Below, piece after piece: positions 7,800-15,423 of a stretch of 34,016 nucleotides of DNA. Origin of the DNA: Candidatus Iainarchaeum sp. (GTDB lineage: Archaea > Iainarchaeota > Iainarchaeia > Iainarchaeales > Iainarchaeaceae); the NCBI GenBank assembly GCA_016202305.1, contig JACQPB010000033.1, positions 1-34,016 on the forward strand, written 5' to 3'. Every line of letters begins with the position of its first letter. The stretch's first letter is position 1. The notes beneath the pieces are model-generated. The model made no database searches and was not told the DNA's origin. It saw only the letters and a program-made list of their open reading frames with translations. The position numbers were made by a program, and so were the translations under genes.

Positions 7800-8441
7800 A
7801 TGAGAATCCCCCTAAAGAACCAGCTCCGAGGCCAACAGGCCGCGCTCGCCCAGCTCCAGGATGAGGCACTGGACATTTTCTACTCTGTGGAGCCTGAAGC
7901 CGTGCTCCACGGGGGCACGGCAATATGGAGGTGCTATCAGGGCAAGAGGTTCTCGGAAGACCTTGACTTTTACGCCAGCGCTAACAAAGGCCTCAGGACT
8001 GCACTTGAAGGGGAGGCGGCAAAGCGCGGCCTCTCCGTTTCCAAGTTCAGGAAAACGCAGAACAGCGTTTATGCAAGGATTTCTGATGGCCGGACAGATG
8101 TGTCAGTGGAGGTTTCCCCCCTAAGAAAAAAAAACAGGGTTCTGGCGGCATTCGAAAAGGCGGATGGTTCGCACACTGACATTTACACACTTTCACCTGA
8201 AGACCTCATTGTTGAAAAGGCAAACGCATTTGCGGGAAGAAGGCTCATAAGGGACATCTATGATGTGTACTTCCTATCAGGAATAGCCAACCCCAGCGTG
8301 GTGAAAATGAAACTCCGCACAGCCATTGAAAAGCTGCCGCAGCCAGTGGACGAAAAAAACCTCAGGACGCTGATTTACGCTGGCGTCGTGCCATCATTCA
8401 ATGAGATGGTTCAAGCCCTCGAATGGAGGTTGAGGCCATGA
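7800..8441 (+). CDS. AbiEii-type nucleotidyltransferase toxin
   Basis: 213 residues of the AbiEii/AbiGii nucleotidyltransferase family (toxin of type IV-like toxin-antitoxin systems, linked to phage abortive infection). The active-site region is clear: VLHGGTAIWRCYQGKRFSED followed by LDFY, i.e. the GG-x12-DxD-type core. The family's C-terminal LSPEDLIVEKANAFAGRRLI and RDIYDVYFL stretches are also present. These toxins transfer nucleotides onto RNA, with tRNA targets shown for some relatives; the substrate here is unknown. It is followed by an AbiEi-like partner with a 4-nt ATGA overlap. In most described systems the antitoxin gene comes first; here the order is reversed. Confidence 0.85.
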   Translation: MRIPLKNQLRGQQAALAQLQDEALDIFYSVEPEAVLHGGTAIWRCYQGKRFSEDLDFYASANKGLRTALEGEAAKRGLSVSKFRKTQNSVYARISDGRTDVSVEVSPLRKKNRVLAAFEKADGSHTDIYTLSPEDLIVEKANAFAGRRLIRDIYDVYFLSGIANPSVVKMKLRTAIEKLPQPVDEKNLRTLIYAGVVPSFNEMVQALEWRLRP

Positions 8442-9040
8442 AGTATAATATAAAGGAATTCAGGGAGAGATTCGCTGGAAGGGGACACTTCACGGTCCAG
8501 GATGCGAAAAAATTCCTCAAGGAAAAGGGAGCAGGGGAAGGATACAGCAAACTCCTTCTCCACAACCTTGCACGGAGAGGGGAAATATTCAGGATAACCA
8601 AGGGAGCATACACTTTCACGAAGGGGACTTCGGCACTCAGCAGTGTTTTTTCCCCGTCATACCATGGCCTGCAGGAGGCACTCACCATACATAGAATATG
8701 GGGGCAGGGAACAAACCAAGTAATCATCACGCCGCGCAAGGTCAGGAGCGGGGAAAGGGAAATCATAGGCAGGAAGGTGATTGTCAGGAGAATCGGCAGG
8801 AAAATGTTCTTCGGCCACGAAATTGTGAATTATGGCGGAGAATGGTTAAGCGTCTCCGACCCGGAAAAAACCCTACTTGACTTCCTCTATTTCAGGGAGC
8901 CTCTTGACAGGGAAACGCAAAAAAAACTCCTGAAAATGACTGATGCCAAAACGCTTCGCAAGTACCTGAAACTCGCGCCGAAAACCACTAGGCAAATGGC
9001 ACTGAAGGCCTTTCGGAACTTAGGGCTCGTTCGGAAATAA
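8438..9040 (+). CDS. AbiEi-type antitoxin / transcriptional regulator
   Basis: 200 residues. The N-terminal ~65 form a winged-helix domain (FTVQDAKKFLKEKGAGEGY, LLLHNLARRGEIFRITKGAY), as in AbiEi antitoxins that both neutralise the toxin and repress the operon. The rest carries the family's GYHGLQEAL-like segment (YHGLQEALTIHRIW) and VSDPEKTLLDFLYF. I chose the ATG at 8438 because it overlaps the toxin stop (ATGA) and has GGAGGT 7-8 nt upstream; an in-frame ATG at 8423 lies before that site. A stem-loop follows the stop. Confidence 0.82.
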   Translation: MKYNIKEFRERFAGRGHFTVQDAKKFLKEKGAGEGYSKLLLHNLARRGEIFRITKGAYTFTKGTSALSSVFSPSYHGLQEALTIHRIWGQGTNQVIITPRKVRSGEREIIGRKVIVRRIGRKMFFGHEIVNYGGEWLSVSDPEKTLLDFLYFREPLDRETQKKLLKMTDAKTLRKYLKLAPKTTRQMALKAFRNLGLVRK

Positions 9041-9065
9041 CATTCACAGACTTTGGAACGGCATT

Positions 9066-9088
9066 GCTGGAAATCGCAGGATTCCAGC
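9066..9088 (+). terminator. Stem-loop after the AbiE pair
   Basis: GCTGGAA (9066-9072) and TTCCAGC (9082-9088) form a 7-bp perfect stem with a 9-nt loop, 25 bases after the antitoxin stop codon. T-rich sequence (ATTTATTTTT, ~9123-9132) lies further downstream, before the convergent tRNA-Thr gene. Confidence 0.4.
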
Positions 9089-9156
9089 CAGAACCTGCCA
9101 ATTAGCCTACCAAAATTAAAAGATTTATTTTTGCACGGGCCCTTAGTGAAAATGTA

Positions 9157-9231
9157 AGCCACAGGTGGGATTTGAACCCACGACCTGCCGATTACGAATC
9201 GGCGGCAAAAACCAGGCTATGCTTCTGTGGC
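9157..9231 (-). tRNA. tRNA-Thr (anticodon CGU)
   Basis: A full cloverleaf folds on the minus strand: acceptor GCCACAG/CTGTGGC with discriminator U, a short D-arm, anticodon stem GCCGA/TCGGC with loop TTCGTAA (anticodon CGU, reads ACG), variable loop AGGTC, and T-arm GTGGG-TTCAAAT-CCCAC. The 3' CCA is not encoded and there is no intron. One oddity is that position 8, almost always U, reads A. The upstream flank on the minus strand has an A/T-rich box ~25-30 nt away. Confidence 0.93.
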
Positions 9232-9366
9232 AATAATTGCCTTTTTTGGAATTTACAACATTGGTGACCTCATTACTGGCGCGGATTTTCCTTTTAGGGC
9301 TTGACCTGAATTAATTTGCCGAAATTTGGAATGATTGCTAAGGGGGCAATTAAAGGTTTCCGGCAG

Positions 9367-9416
9367 CTTATTTATAGGTGAGCCCTTACGCCTATGAAAT
9401 ATGGCTTAACAGCCAT
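9367..9416 (+). promoter_or_regulatory. Promoter and leader hairpin before glyS
   Basis: A TATA-like CTTATTTATAGG (9367-9378) is followed by a 6-bp hairpin ATGGCT-TAAC-AGCCAT (9401-9416). If transcription starts ~25 nt after the box, the hairpin sits at the very 5' end of a ~45-nt leader. The rest of the 214-bp gap from the tRNA gene shows nothing further. Confidence 0.35.
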
Positions 9417-9445
9417 TTTAATTCTTTGCCTACTAGATTCTTTCC

Positions 9446-10939
9446 ATGGCTCAAAAACCCGAATTTGCTGACAGGCTGACCGCCTATTTGAAGGAAAAAG
9501 GCTTCGTTTACGGCCCCGAACCGGAGATTTACGGCGGCATTTCTGGCTTTTACTCCTATGGGCCGCTTGGAAAGAGGCTCAAGAACAACATCGAGGCCGT
9601 GATAAGGAAGCATTTCAACACGCAGGGCTTTTACGAGATGGAGTACCCGCTCGTGACGCCGGCGGTCGTCTGGAAGGCATCGGGGCACCTCGACGGGTTC
9701 AACGACCCCGTGATACTCACCGAAGACGGGAAGGAATCATACCGCGCGGACAAGCTGATAGAGGAAATGGCTGGCATCCAGGCAGACCACATGAAGGACG
9801 AGGAGCTTCTGCGCACTATAAAGGAGAAGAGCATAAAGGCGCCCACTGGAAAGAAGCTCGCGCAGAAAATCGAGAGGCACAGCCTCATGATGAAAACCAC
9901 CATCGGCCTCAACACGGAAGCCTACAACAGGCCCGAAACGGCCACGACGACTTATCTGCCGTTCAGGAACTACCTTGAGTTCTTCCGCGACAAGCTCCCT
10001 TTCGGCGTTTTCCAGATTGGCAAGGCATTCAGGAACGAGATAAGCCCGAGGCAACACCTCGTCCGCTGCCGCGAATTCACGCAGGCGGAAAGCCAGACGT
10101 TCCTGTTCCCGGAGATGAAGCGCGGGTGGGAAAAGTTCGCCGAAGTGAAGAATGACAGGCTCCCATTCTGGACAGAGGAGATGCAAAAGAACGGCAAGGA
10201 GCCGCAGGAGGAAAGCCTTGCGCGCGCAATGGAGAGCAATATCCTGAAGAACAAGGCCTATGCATGGCACCTGAACCTGGCGTACAAGATGTTCCTGGGG
10301 TTCGGGATACCGAAGGAAAAGATAAGGCTCAGGCAGCACCACAGCGACGAAAAGGCATTCTACTCGGACGACACATGGGACATCGAAGTGAACCTCAAAA
10401 GCTTCGGATGGCTCGAAGTTTGCGGCATAAGCGACCGCACCAACTACGACCTGCAGCAGCACGCCAAGTTCAGCGGCCAGAAACTCGCGGCAAGGACGGC
10501 AGAAGGCAAGGAAGAGGTACCGCACGTCATCGAGATTGCATTCGGGGTTGACAGGCCCTTCTTCGCGCTACTCGACCTCGTGTATGACGAGAGGCAGGAG
10601 GACGAGCAGAGAACGCTCTTGAGGATTCCGGCACGGCTGGCGCCGGTGCAAGCAGGGGTGTTCCCGCTAGTGAAAAAGGACGGCCTCGCGGAAAAGGCCA
10701 TGCAAATACACAAGGAGTTGCAGAAGAAACTACTGTGCGTGTACGACGAGGGCGGAAGCATAGGGAGAAGGTACAGCAGACAGGACGCCGTTGGCACGCC
10801 GTACTGCATCACGATTGATTATGACACCATGAAGGACGGCACGGTGACTCTGCGCGAGCGCGACACAATGAAGCAGGAGCGCGTGAAGGCTGCAGACTTG
10901 GAAAAAATCCTGGGGGCGAAGGCTGATGGAAACGATTGA
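9446..10939 (+). CDS. glyS: Glycyl-tRNA synthetase, archaeal/eukaryotic dimeric type
   Basis: Charges tRNA-Gly with glycine. It is a class II synthetase of 497 residues. The N-terminus YGGISGFYSYGPLGKRLKNN is diagnostic of the alpha2 type; motif 2 is IGKAFRNEISPRQHLVRCRE (~191-210) and motif 3 is IEIAFGVDRPFFALL (~362-376). The C-terminal anticodon-binding domain runs from about RIPARLAPVQAGVFPL (~393) to the end. It is somewhat shorter than typical archaeal enzymes (~560-590), mainly in the middle insertion. In motif 2 the usual ARGLLR-type stretch reads PRQHLVR. Its stop overlaps the start of nop5 by 14 nt, making an operon. Confidence 0.94.
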   Translation: MAQKPEFADRLTAYLKEKGFVYGPEPEIYGGISGFYSYGPLGKRLKNNIEAVIRKHFNTQGFYEMEYPLVTPAVVWKASGHLDGFNDPVILTEDGKESYRADKLIEEMAGIQADHMKDEELLRTIKEKSIKAPTGKKLAQKIERHSLMMKTTIGLNTEAYNRPETATTTYLPFRNYLEFFRDKLPFGVFQIGKAFRNEISPRQHLVRCREFTQAESQTFLFPEMKRGWEKFAEVKNDRLPFWTEEMQKNGKEPQEESLARAMESNILKNKAYAWHLNLAYKMFLGFGIPKEKIRLRQHHSDEKAFYSDDTWDIEVNLKSFGWLEVCGISDRTNYDLQQHAKFSGQKLAARTAEGKEEVPHVIEIAFGVDRPFFALLDLVYDERQEDEQRTLLRIPARLAPVQAGVFPLVKKDGLAEKAMQIHKELQKKLLCVYDEGGSIGRRYSRQDAVGTPYCITIDYDTMKDGTVTLRERDTMKQERVKAADLEKILGAKADGND

Positions 10940-12287
10940 AGAACTTCGCAAAAAGCTCATATCCTCCGCGAGGAGGAACGTGCAGGAAAAATACTCCGAA
11001 AAGGACGTGCACATAATCAAGGCAGTGAACATACTCGAAGACCTCGACCCGATAGCGAACCTGCTGATAGAGCAGCTGCGCGAATGGCACGCAGTGCACT
11101 TCCCTGAACTAAATGACCTCGTACATGACAACGACACATATGCAAAGCTCGTGGCCGAAATAGGCAACAGGGCAGGATTCACGGGCGGAAAAGCGGTCAT
11201 GGAGATAGTGAAGGACGAGGCGCTCGCGGAAAAGATTGCAGGAGCCGTGAAAGGCTCGATGGGTGCGCAGGCCTCGGAAAAAGACATAGCGGAAATCAAG
11301 GCCCTGGCCCTCAACTGCACAAACCTCCGGCAGGAGCGCGAATACCTCGCGAAGTACATAGAGCAGGAAATGAATAGGGAAATGCCGAACTTCACGCAAA
11401 TTGCAGGCGCGATAATAGGCGCGAAAATACTCGCAAAAGCCGGCGGGAAGAAAAAGCTCGCATTCATGCCAGCATCCACCATACAGCTAATAGGCGCGGA
11501 GAAGGCGCTTTTCATGCACTTTCGGAACAACGTGCCGGGGCCCAAGTACGGCTACCTCTTCCAGCACCCTCTCGTGAAGGCCGCACGCGACGACCACAAG
11601 GGAAGGATAGCCAGAAGCATAGCTGCAAAGCTCGCGATAGCGGCACGCGTGGACTATTTCCGCGGCGATAGCAAAACAGCCGAAATAGGGCACGGCCTCG
11701 AAGAGAGGGCGCAGGCACTCGAAAAGCTCAAGGCAGGGCCCCGGAAAAAGGCAGCGCAGGCCACTGCACCTGTCACGGCAGCGCAGCCGCCACAAGCAAG
11801 ACCGGCGAGGGAGGAATACAGGCGCGAAAGGCCGGAAAGGGGAGAGTGGCGCCCAAGGAGGGAGGAAAGGACGCCACGCGCGCAATTCCATACGCGCAGG
11901 TATGATGAGAGGCCGCAGCGCAGGGAAAGGGAAGATGATGCGCACAGGGGATTTGGCAACAGGGGAAGAAGCGAAAGCGCTGGCAAAAGCCATTATGCTG
12001 GAAGCGGATACAAGCCACACAGGCCAGCGGCAGGGAGCTGGAAAGGGCGTGGAGAAAGGCACGCAGGCTTCGGGCCAAGAAGGGACGAGGGCCGCACGGA
12101 AGGGCGTTACAAGGTCAGCGCATACAAGCCGCACAGACCAGGAGGCGGCAAGTGGAACAGCCGCGGCGAAAGCCACGGAGGCAGGGGACGTCCAGGTGGC
12201 AGGAACAGCTTCGGCGCAAGGGGCGGCAAGCCCGGCGGGAAAAAGCCGAGAAGGTACTCCGAGCATGAAATAAGGCCGTTCGAATGA
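10926..12287 (+). CDS. nop5: Nop5 (NOP56/58) box C/D RNP protein with Arg/Gly-rich tail
   Basis: Scaffold of the archaeal box C/D 2'-O-methylation complex; it bridges L7Ae-RNA and fibrillarin, encoded next door. 453 residues: an N-terminal fibrillarin-binding region and coiled coil, then a Nop domain with the hallmark PASTIQLIGAEKALFMHF (~182-199) and YLFQHPLVKAA (~210-220), ending near residue 250. The remaining ~185 residues are low-complexity, rich in Arg, Gly and Pro, with two copies of a ~23-residue unit (YKPHRP...G.W..RGE.H.G at ~361-383 and ~399-421). Usual archaeal Nop5 ends with a short Lys-rich tail. The tail keeps one reading frame to a normal stop, so it is not an obvious frameshift product. 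Confidence 0.93.
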   Translation: METIEELRKKLISSARRNVQEKYSEKDVHIIKAVNILEDLDPIANLLIEQLREWHAVHFPELNDLVHDNDTYAKLVAEIGNRAGFTGGKAVMEIVKDEALAEKIAGAVKGSMGAQASEKDIAEIKALALNCTNLRQEREYLAKYIEQEMNREMPNFTQIAGAIIGAKILAKAGGKKKLAFMPASTIQLIGAEKALFMHFRNNVPGPKYGYLFQHPLVKAARDDHKGRIARSIAAKLAIAARVDYFRGDSKTAEIGHGLEERAQALEKLKAGPRKKAAQATAPVTAAQPPQARPAREEYRRERPERGEWRPRREERTPRAQFHTRRYDERPQRREREDDAHRGFGNRGRSESAGKSHYAGSGYKPHRPAAGSWKGRGERHAGFGPRRDEGRTEGRYKVSAYKPHRPGGGKWNSRGESHGGRGRPGGRNSFGARGGKPGGKKPRRYSEHEIRPFE

Positions 12288-12359
12288 AGGGCGGAAAACC
12301 GGCGGCAAACGCAAGCCTAATTAACACAAAACCGGATATATTATCCTAGCGGTGCGAGG

Positions 12360-13034
12360 ATGGGTTTCGGGGTAACGCGCATATTCGACGGCGTGTACAG
12401 GATAGGCCAGAACATAGCCACGCAGAACATGGTGGAAGGAACGAGCGTGTACAGCGAACAGCGGATAAGTTTTGAAGGCAAGGAATACAGGATATGGGAC
12501 CCCAACAGGTCCAAAGTCGGGGCAGCCATAAGGAAAGGGATGAAGGAATTCCTGATAGGGGAAGGCTCGAAAGTCCTCTACCTAGGGGCAGCCGAAGGCA
12601 CGACGATATCACACCTCTCCGACATCGTGGGGAAAAGCGGCGTGATTTTCGGCGTCGACATCAGCGCGCGCAGCATGCGCAAATTCATCTACCTCTGCGA
12701 GAAGAGGCCTAACATAGTGCCTATACTCGGAGACGCCTCGCAGCCCATGACATACAAGGAGCACATATCCGGATTCTCCATCGATGCACTTGTCCAGGAC
12801 GTAAGCCAGAAGAACCAGGCGGAGATTTTCCTCAAGAACGCCCGCGCATACCTCAAGCGCGAAGGGCATGGCTACCTTTCTATCAAGGCACGCTCCATAA
12901 GCGCATCCGAAAGCGCGGAGAGCATATTCAGGCAGGAAACCAAAAAAATGGAAAACGAGTTCGAGATACTCGAAACAATCCCGCTGGAGCCTTTTGAGAA
13001 AGAGCATGAGATGGTCGTCGGGAAAAAGAAATGA
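12360..13034 (+). CDS. flpA: Fibrillarin-like rRNA/tRNA 2'-O-methyltransferase
   Basis: The catalytic subunit of the box C/D complex: it methylates ribose 2'-OH at guide-selected sites using S-adenosylmethionine. 224 residues, normal for archaeal fibrillarin. An N-terminal beta domain with IWDPNRSKVGAAI (45-57) is followed by motif I VLYLGAAEGTTISHLSD (72-88), the acidic residue in GVDIS (98-102), GDASQP (124-129) and VQDVSQKNQAEIF (145-157). It is encoded right after nop5, its obligate partner. A TATATT box lies ~20 nt and GAGG about 4 nt before the ATG, so it can also be expressed from its own promoter. Confidence 0.95.
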   Translation: MGFGVTRIFDGVYRIGQNIATQNMVEGTSVYSEQRISFEGKEYRIWDPNRSKVGAAIRKGMKEFLIGEGSKVLYLGAAEGTTISHLSDIVGKSGVIFGVDISARSMRKFIYLCEKRPNIVPILGDASQPMTYKEHISGFSIDALVQDVSQKNQAEIFLKNARAYLKREGHGYLSIKARSISASESAESIFRQETKKMENEFEILETIPLEPFEKEHEMVVGKKK

Positions 13035-13119
13035 GGGACACTAACAGAAAAGCAAAGATGCATGGCGGGAAGGCTTTTCTGACGCCAAATTATTAGGCTT
13101 TTCCGTGCCAATATACTCT

Positions 13120-13953
13120 ATGAGAGTTTCCACCCAGAGCCCCGGCCACATCACCGGCTTTTTCGTGATTTACCCAAACGGCTCTACGGGCGCAGGCATA
13201 AACATAGAAGGCGGCATGAGGACATCGATTGCGGCCGCGCGGAAGGACTCGTTCATGATGAACGGGAAAAAGCGGAAGCTGATAGTGTCGGAAAAGACCG
13301 TCGACCTGTTCAGGCGGAAAACCGGAAAGAAAGGCAAGGTGGCAGTGAAACATTCCACGAAGTTCCCCATAGGGTATGGCCTCGGCATATCCGGGGCGGG
13401 AGCATTGAGCCTCTCAATCGCGCTCAACAAGCTTTTCGGGACGGGCCTTGCAAAAAACGAAATGCTAGAGATAGCAAAGCGCGCAGAAATAGAGTGCGGC
13501 ACAGGACTCGGAGATGTAGTGGCCGAGCAGTTCGCAGGAATAATCGTCGGCAAGAAGCCATATCCATCGAAAAGCGCCCACAGGATAAACACCAGGGAAA
13601 AATACGTCGCTCTCGGATTCTTCAGGCCCATGGCCACGAGGAAAATAATAAGGAGCGCGGCGTGGAAGAGGAAAATAAACCGCACCGGAATGGAATGCAT
13701 GAGAGCAATCCTGAATGGAATGACCGTGAATAACTTCATGCGCCTCTCGCGCAGATTCACGGTTGAAAGCGGACTTGGCACAAGGCAAATACTCATGGTG
13801 ATGGGCAAAGAGCAAAGAGCCAGCATGTCAATGCTCGGCGAAACCGTTTTCATGCCCGCAGCAAGCCCGAAAAAAGCGCGGAAGGAACTGGGGAAATACT
13901 GCAAAAGGACAATGATTGCAAGGATAGCGCGGAAAGGAGCCTGTTTGCTGTGA
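13120..13953 (+). CDS. Pantoate kinase
   Basis: GHMP-fold kinase of archaeal coenzyme A synthesis: ATP + pantoate gives 4-phosphopantoate. 277 residues. The N-terminus SPGHITGFF matches the family (APGHI-GFF), the ATP loop is GLGISGAGALSLSIALN, and the middle has EIECGTGLGDVVAEQFAG. The ATG at 13120 is chosen because family members begin just before this APGHI-like motif and an AAATTATTA box lies ~28 nt upstream; a GTG at 13105 would add five residues. It overlaps the next gene by 4 nt (GTGA), and that gene encodes the next enzyme of the pathway. Confidence 0.92.
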   Translation: MRVSTQSPGHITGFFVIYPNGSTGAGINIEGGMRTSIAAARKDSFMMNGKKRKLIVSEKTVDLFRRKTGKKGKVAVKHSTKFPIGYGLGISGAGALSLSIALNKLFGTGLAKNEMLEIAKRAEIECGTGLGDVVAEQFAGIIVGKKPYPSKSAHRINTREKYVALGFFRPMATRKIIRSAAWKRKINRTGMECMRAILNGMTVNNFMRLSRRFTVESGLGTRQILMVMGKEQRASMSMLGETVFMPAASPKKARKELGKYCKRTMIARIARKGACLL

Positions 13954-14699
13954 AAGTGCCGAAGAGCCATCCACGCAGAAAATCGCTTGAAGAGCACGAG
14001 AGGATTGCGCGATATTTCCGGAACGGAATCGTGGCCCCGGCAGGGATGATGGCGCACGGCAGGGGAGAGGCATTCGACTACCTCATCGGAGAGAGGACGA
14101 CTGAGGAGGCAAAAAGGCAGGCAATGGCAGCGGCCGCGCTCCTTTTAACGGCAAAGAGGCCGGTGATTTGCGTGAACGGCAACACCACCGCGCTTTGCGC
14201 AAAAGAAATCGCGGAATTATCAAGAGCGATTCCGGCCTCGGTAGAAGTTAACCTGTTTTACCGCACGAAAAAAAGGCTCGGGCTGATTGAAGCGGAGTTC
14301 AGGAAGCTAGGAATCAGAGTGCTGGGCACAAAAAAAACGGCGAGAGTCCCGGGGCTCGTGTCCAAGAGGCAGTTCGTCGACCCTGACGGGGTGTTCGCGG
14401 CCGATGCCGCCCTGGTCATGCTCGAGGACGGAGACCGCACGGAGTTTTTGCGGAAAATGGGGAAGAAAGTCATTGCAATAGACCTCAATCCGCTGAGCAG
14501 GACAGCACGAAACGCCGACATTGCAATAGTGGACAACGTGACACGCGCAGTGCCGCTGCTCGCAAAATTTGTGCGCAAACTCAGGAAAAAGAAAAGGAAA
14601 ACCCTCATGAACATCGTGAAAAAATTTGACAACATCAAATCGCTCGAGGAATCCGAGAGCAGGATTAGGGGAGGTGCCGGAAGATGGAAAAGGGGATGA
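13950..14699 (+). CDS. 4-phosphopantoate--beta-alanine ligase (phosphopantothenate synthetase)
   Basis: Second enzyme of the archaeal CoA route: it joins 4-phosphopantoate to beta-alanine with ATP. 249 residues matching the COG1701/DUF137 family: PKSHPRRKSLEEHERIAR at the N-terminus, GIVAPAGMMAHGRGEAFDYL, CVNGNTTALCA, KTARVPGLVSKRQFVDPDGV, ALVMLEDGDRTEFL and IAIDLNPLSRTAR. GTG start overlapping the pantoate kinase stop. Together the two genes replace the bacterial PanC/PanK steps, a distinctly archaeal trait. Confidence 0.93.
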   Translation: MKVPKSHPRRKSLEEHERIARYFRNGIVAPAGMMAHGRGEAFDYLIGERTTEEAKRQAMAAAALLLTAKRPVICVNGNTTALCAKEIAELSRAIPASVEVNLFYRTKKRLGLIEAEFRKLGIRVLGTKKTARVPGLVSKRQFVDPDGVFAADAALVMLEDGDRTEFLRKMGKKVIAIDLNPLSRTARNADIAIVDNVTRAVPLLAKFVRKLRKKKRKTLMNIVKKFDNIKSLEESESRIRGGAGRWKRG

Positions 14700-15247
14700 A
14701 GCGGCAGGCCATGCACATGGCGCTTGGAATCGCATGCGCCGCAGTAATCTACTTCACGCCGAAGGAAGTTTCTATCGCGGCCTTTGCCATAGTGCTCGCC
14801 GCTGGGGCGGCCATATCTGTGACGCACAGGCACCTCAAGCCGCTGCCTTTCATAAAGGACGTGATGATGGACATCGAGCGCGAAGGCGAAAAATGGCTGC
14901 CCGGAATGGCCGCGATGCACTTCATGCTCGCGGTAATCGTCACGGCATCGCTCTTCTACAACCTCGAAAAATCGGTTGCCACCGGAGCGATAATCGTGCT
15001 TGCAGTGGGAGACGGAATATCGACCATTGCCGGAAAAAAATTCGGGAAAACAAGAATAGCCGCGGGAAAGACGCTTGAAGGCACAATCGCGGGAACTGTG
15101 GCCGCGTTCCTCGGGCTCCTGCTGCTTTTCAGCCCCGCTGCAGCCATATCGGGGGCGGCCATGGGGATGCTGGCGGAATACCTCCCGCTGAACGACAACT
15201 ACACGGTGCCGATATTCGCGGGGCTGGCACTTGCTATGGTTGTGTGA
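14684..15247 (+). CDS. Dolichol/phytol kinase-like CTP-transferase membrane protein
   Basis: 187 residues with about six transmembrane segments. The cytidylyl/CTP-dependent kinase signature is GDGISTIAGKKFGKT followed by RIAAGKTLEGTIAG, as in SEC59/VTE5-type polyprenol kinases (COG0170). These act at the membrane and phosphorylate polyprenols such as dolichol, or make CDP-activated lipids. It overlaps the preceding ligase by 16 nt and has GGAGGTG ~8 nt before the ATG, so it belongs to the same operon. The lipid substrate cannot be told from sequence. Confidence 0.82.
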   Translation: MEKGMKRQAMHMALGIACAAVIYFTPKEVSIAAFAIVLAAGAAISVTHRHLKPLPFIKDVMMDIEREGEKWLPGMAAMHFMLAVIVTASLFYNLEKSVATGAIIVLAVGDGISTIAGKKFGKTRIAAGKTLEGTIAGTVAAFLGLLLLFSPAAAISGAAMGMLAEYLPLNDNYTVPIFAGLALAMVV

Positions 15248-15306
15248 AATGCCGGAAACCGGCGTATTTTTAAAAAATAGGGAGAGGAGATTAATTAGTG
15301 TTTAAT

Positions 15307-15423
15307 GGACCGGTAGCTCAGCCAGGATAGTAGCGCTTCCCTCCTACTCATTTTTGAGTAGCAACTCTTTTAGAGCGATGAGGAGATAGGAAGAGGTCCT
15401 GGGTTCAAATCCCAGCCGGTCCG
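15307..15423 (+). tRNA. tRNA-Arg (anticodon CCU) with a 41-nt intron
   Basis: Exon 1 is 15307-15346 and exon 2 is 15388-15423. The acceptor GGACCGG pairs with CCGGTCC and the discriminator is G; the T-arm is CTGGG-TTCAAAT-CCCAG. The anticodon stem CTTCC/GGAAG closes a spliced loop CUCCUAA, giving anticodon CCU. A canonical bulge-helix-bulge is visible: stem CTTCC/GGAAG, central helix CTCC/GGAG, bulges TAC and ATA, then TCAT/ATGA. Cleavage after the second bulge base places the intron at the usual 37/38 position. No 3' CCA is encoded. The 3' exon is overlapped on the other strand by the endonuclease frame. Confidence 0.93.
15347..15387 (+). other. BHB-type tRNA intron
   Basis: A 41-nt intron bounded by the 3-nt bulges TAC (15345-15347) and ATA (15386-15388) around the 4-bp helix CTCC/GGAG. 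Part of it also pairs into an alternative perfect 7-bp hairpin with exon bases, CTACTCA/TGAGTAG (15344-15350/15355-15361), which would compete with the splicing structure. The stop codon of the minus-strand endonuclease gene (15370-15372) lies inside it. Confidence 0.85.

Noticed and set aside
9737-10525. A 262-codon minus-strand frame inside glyS
   Set aside because: The glyS frame carries every class II motif; the antisense frame is a composition artefact.
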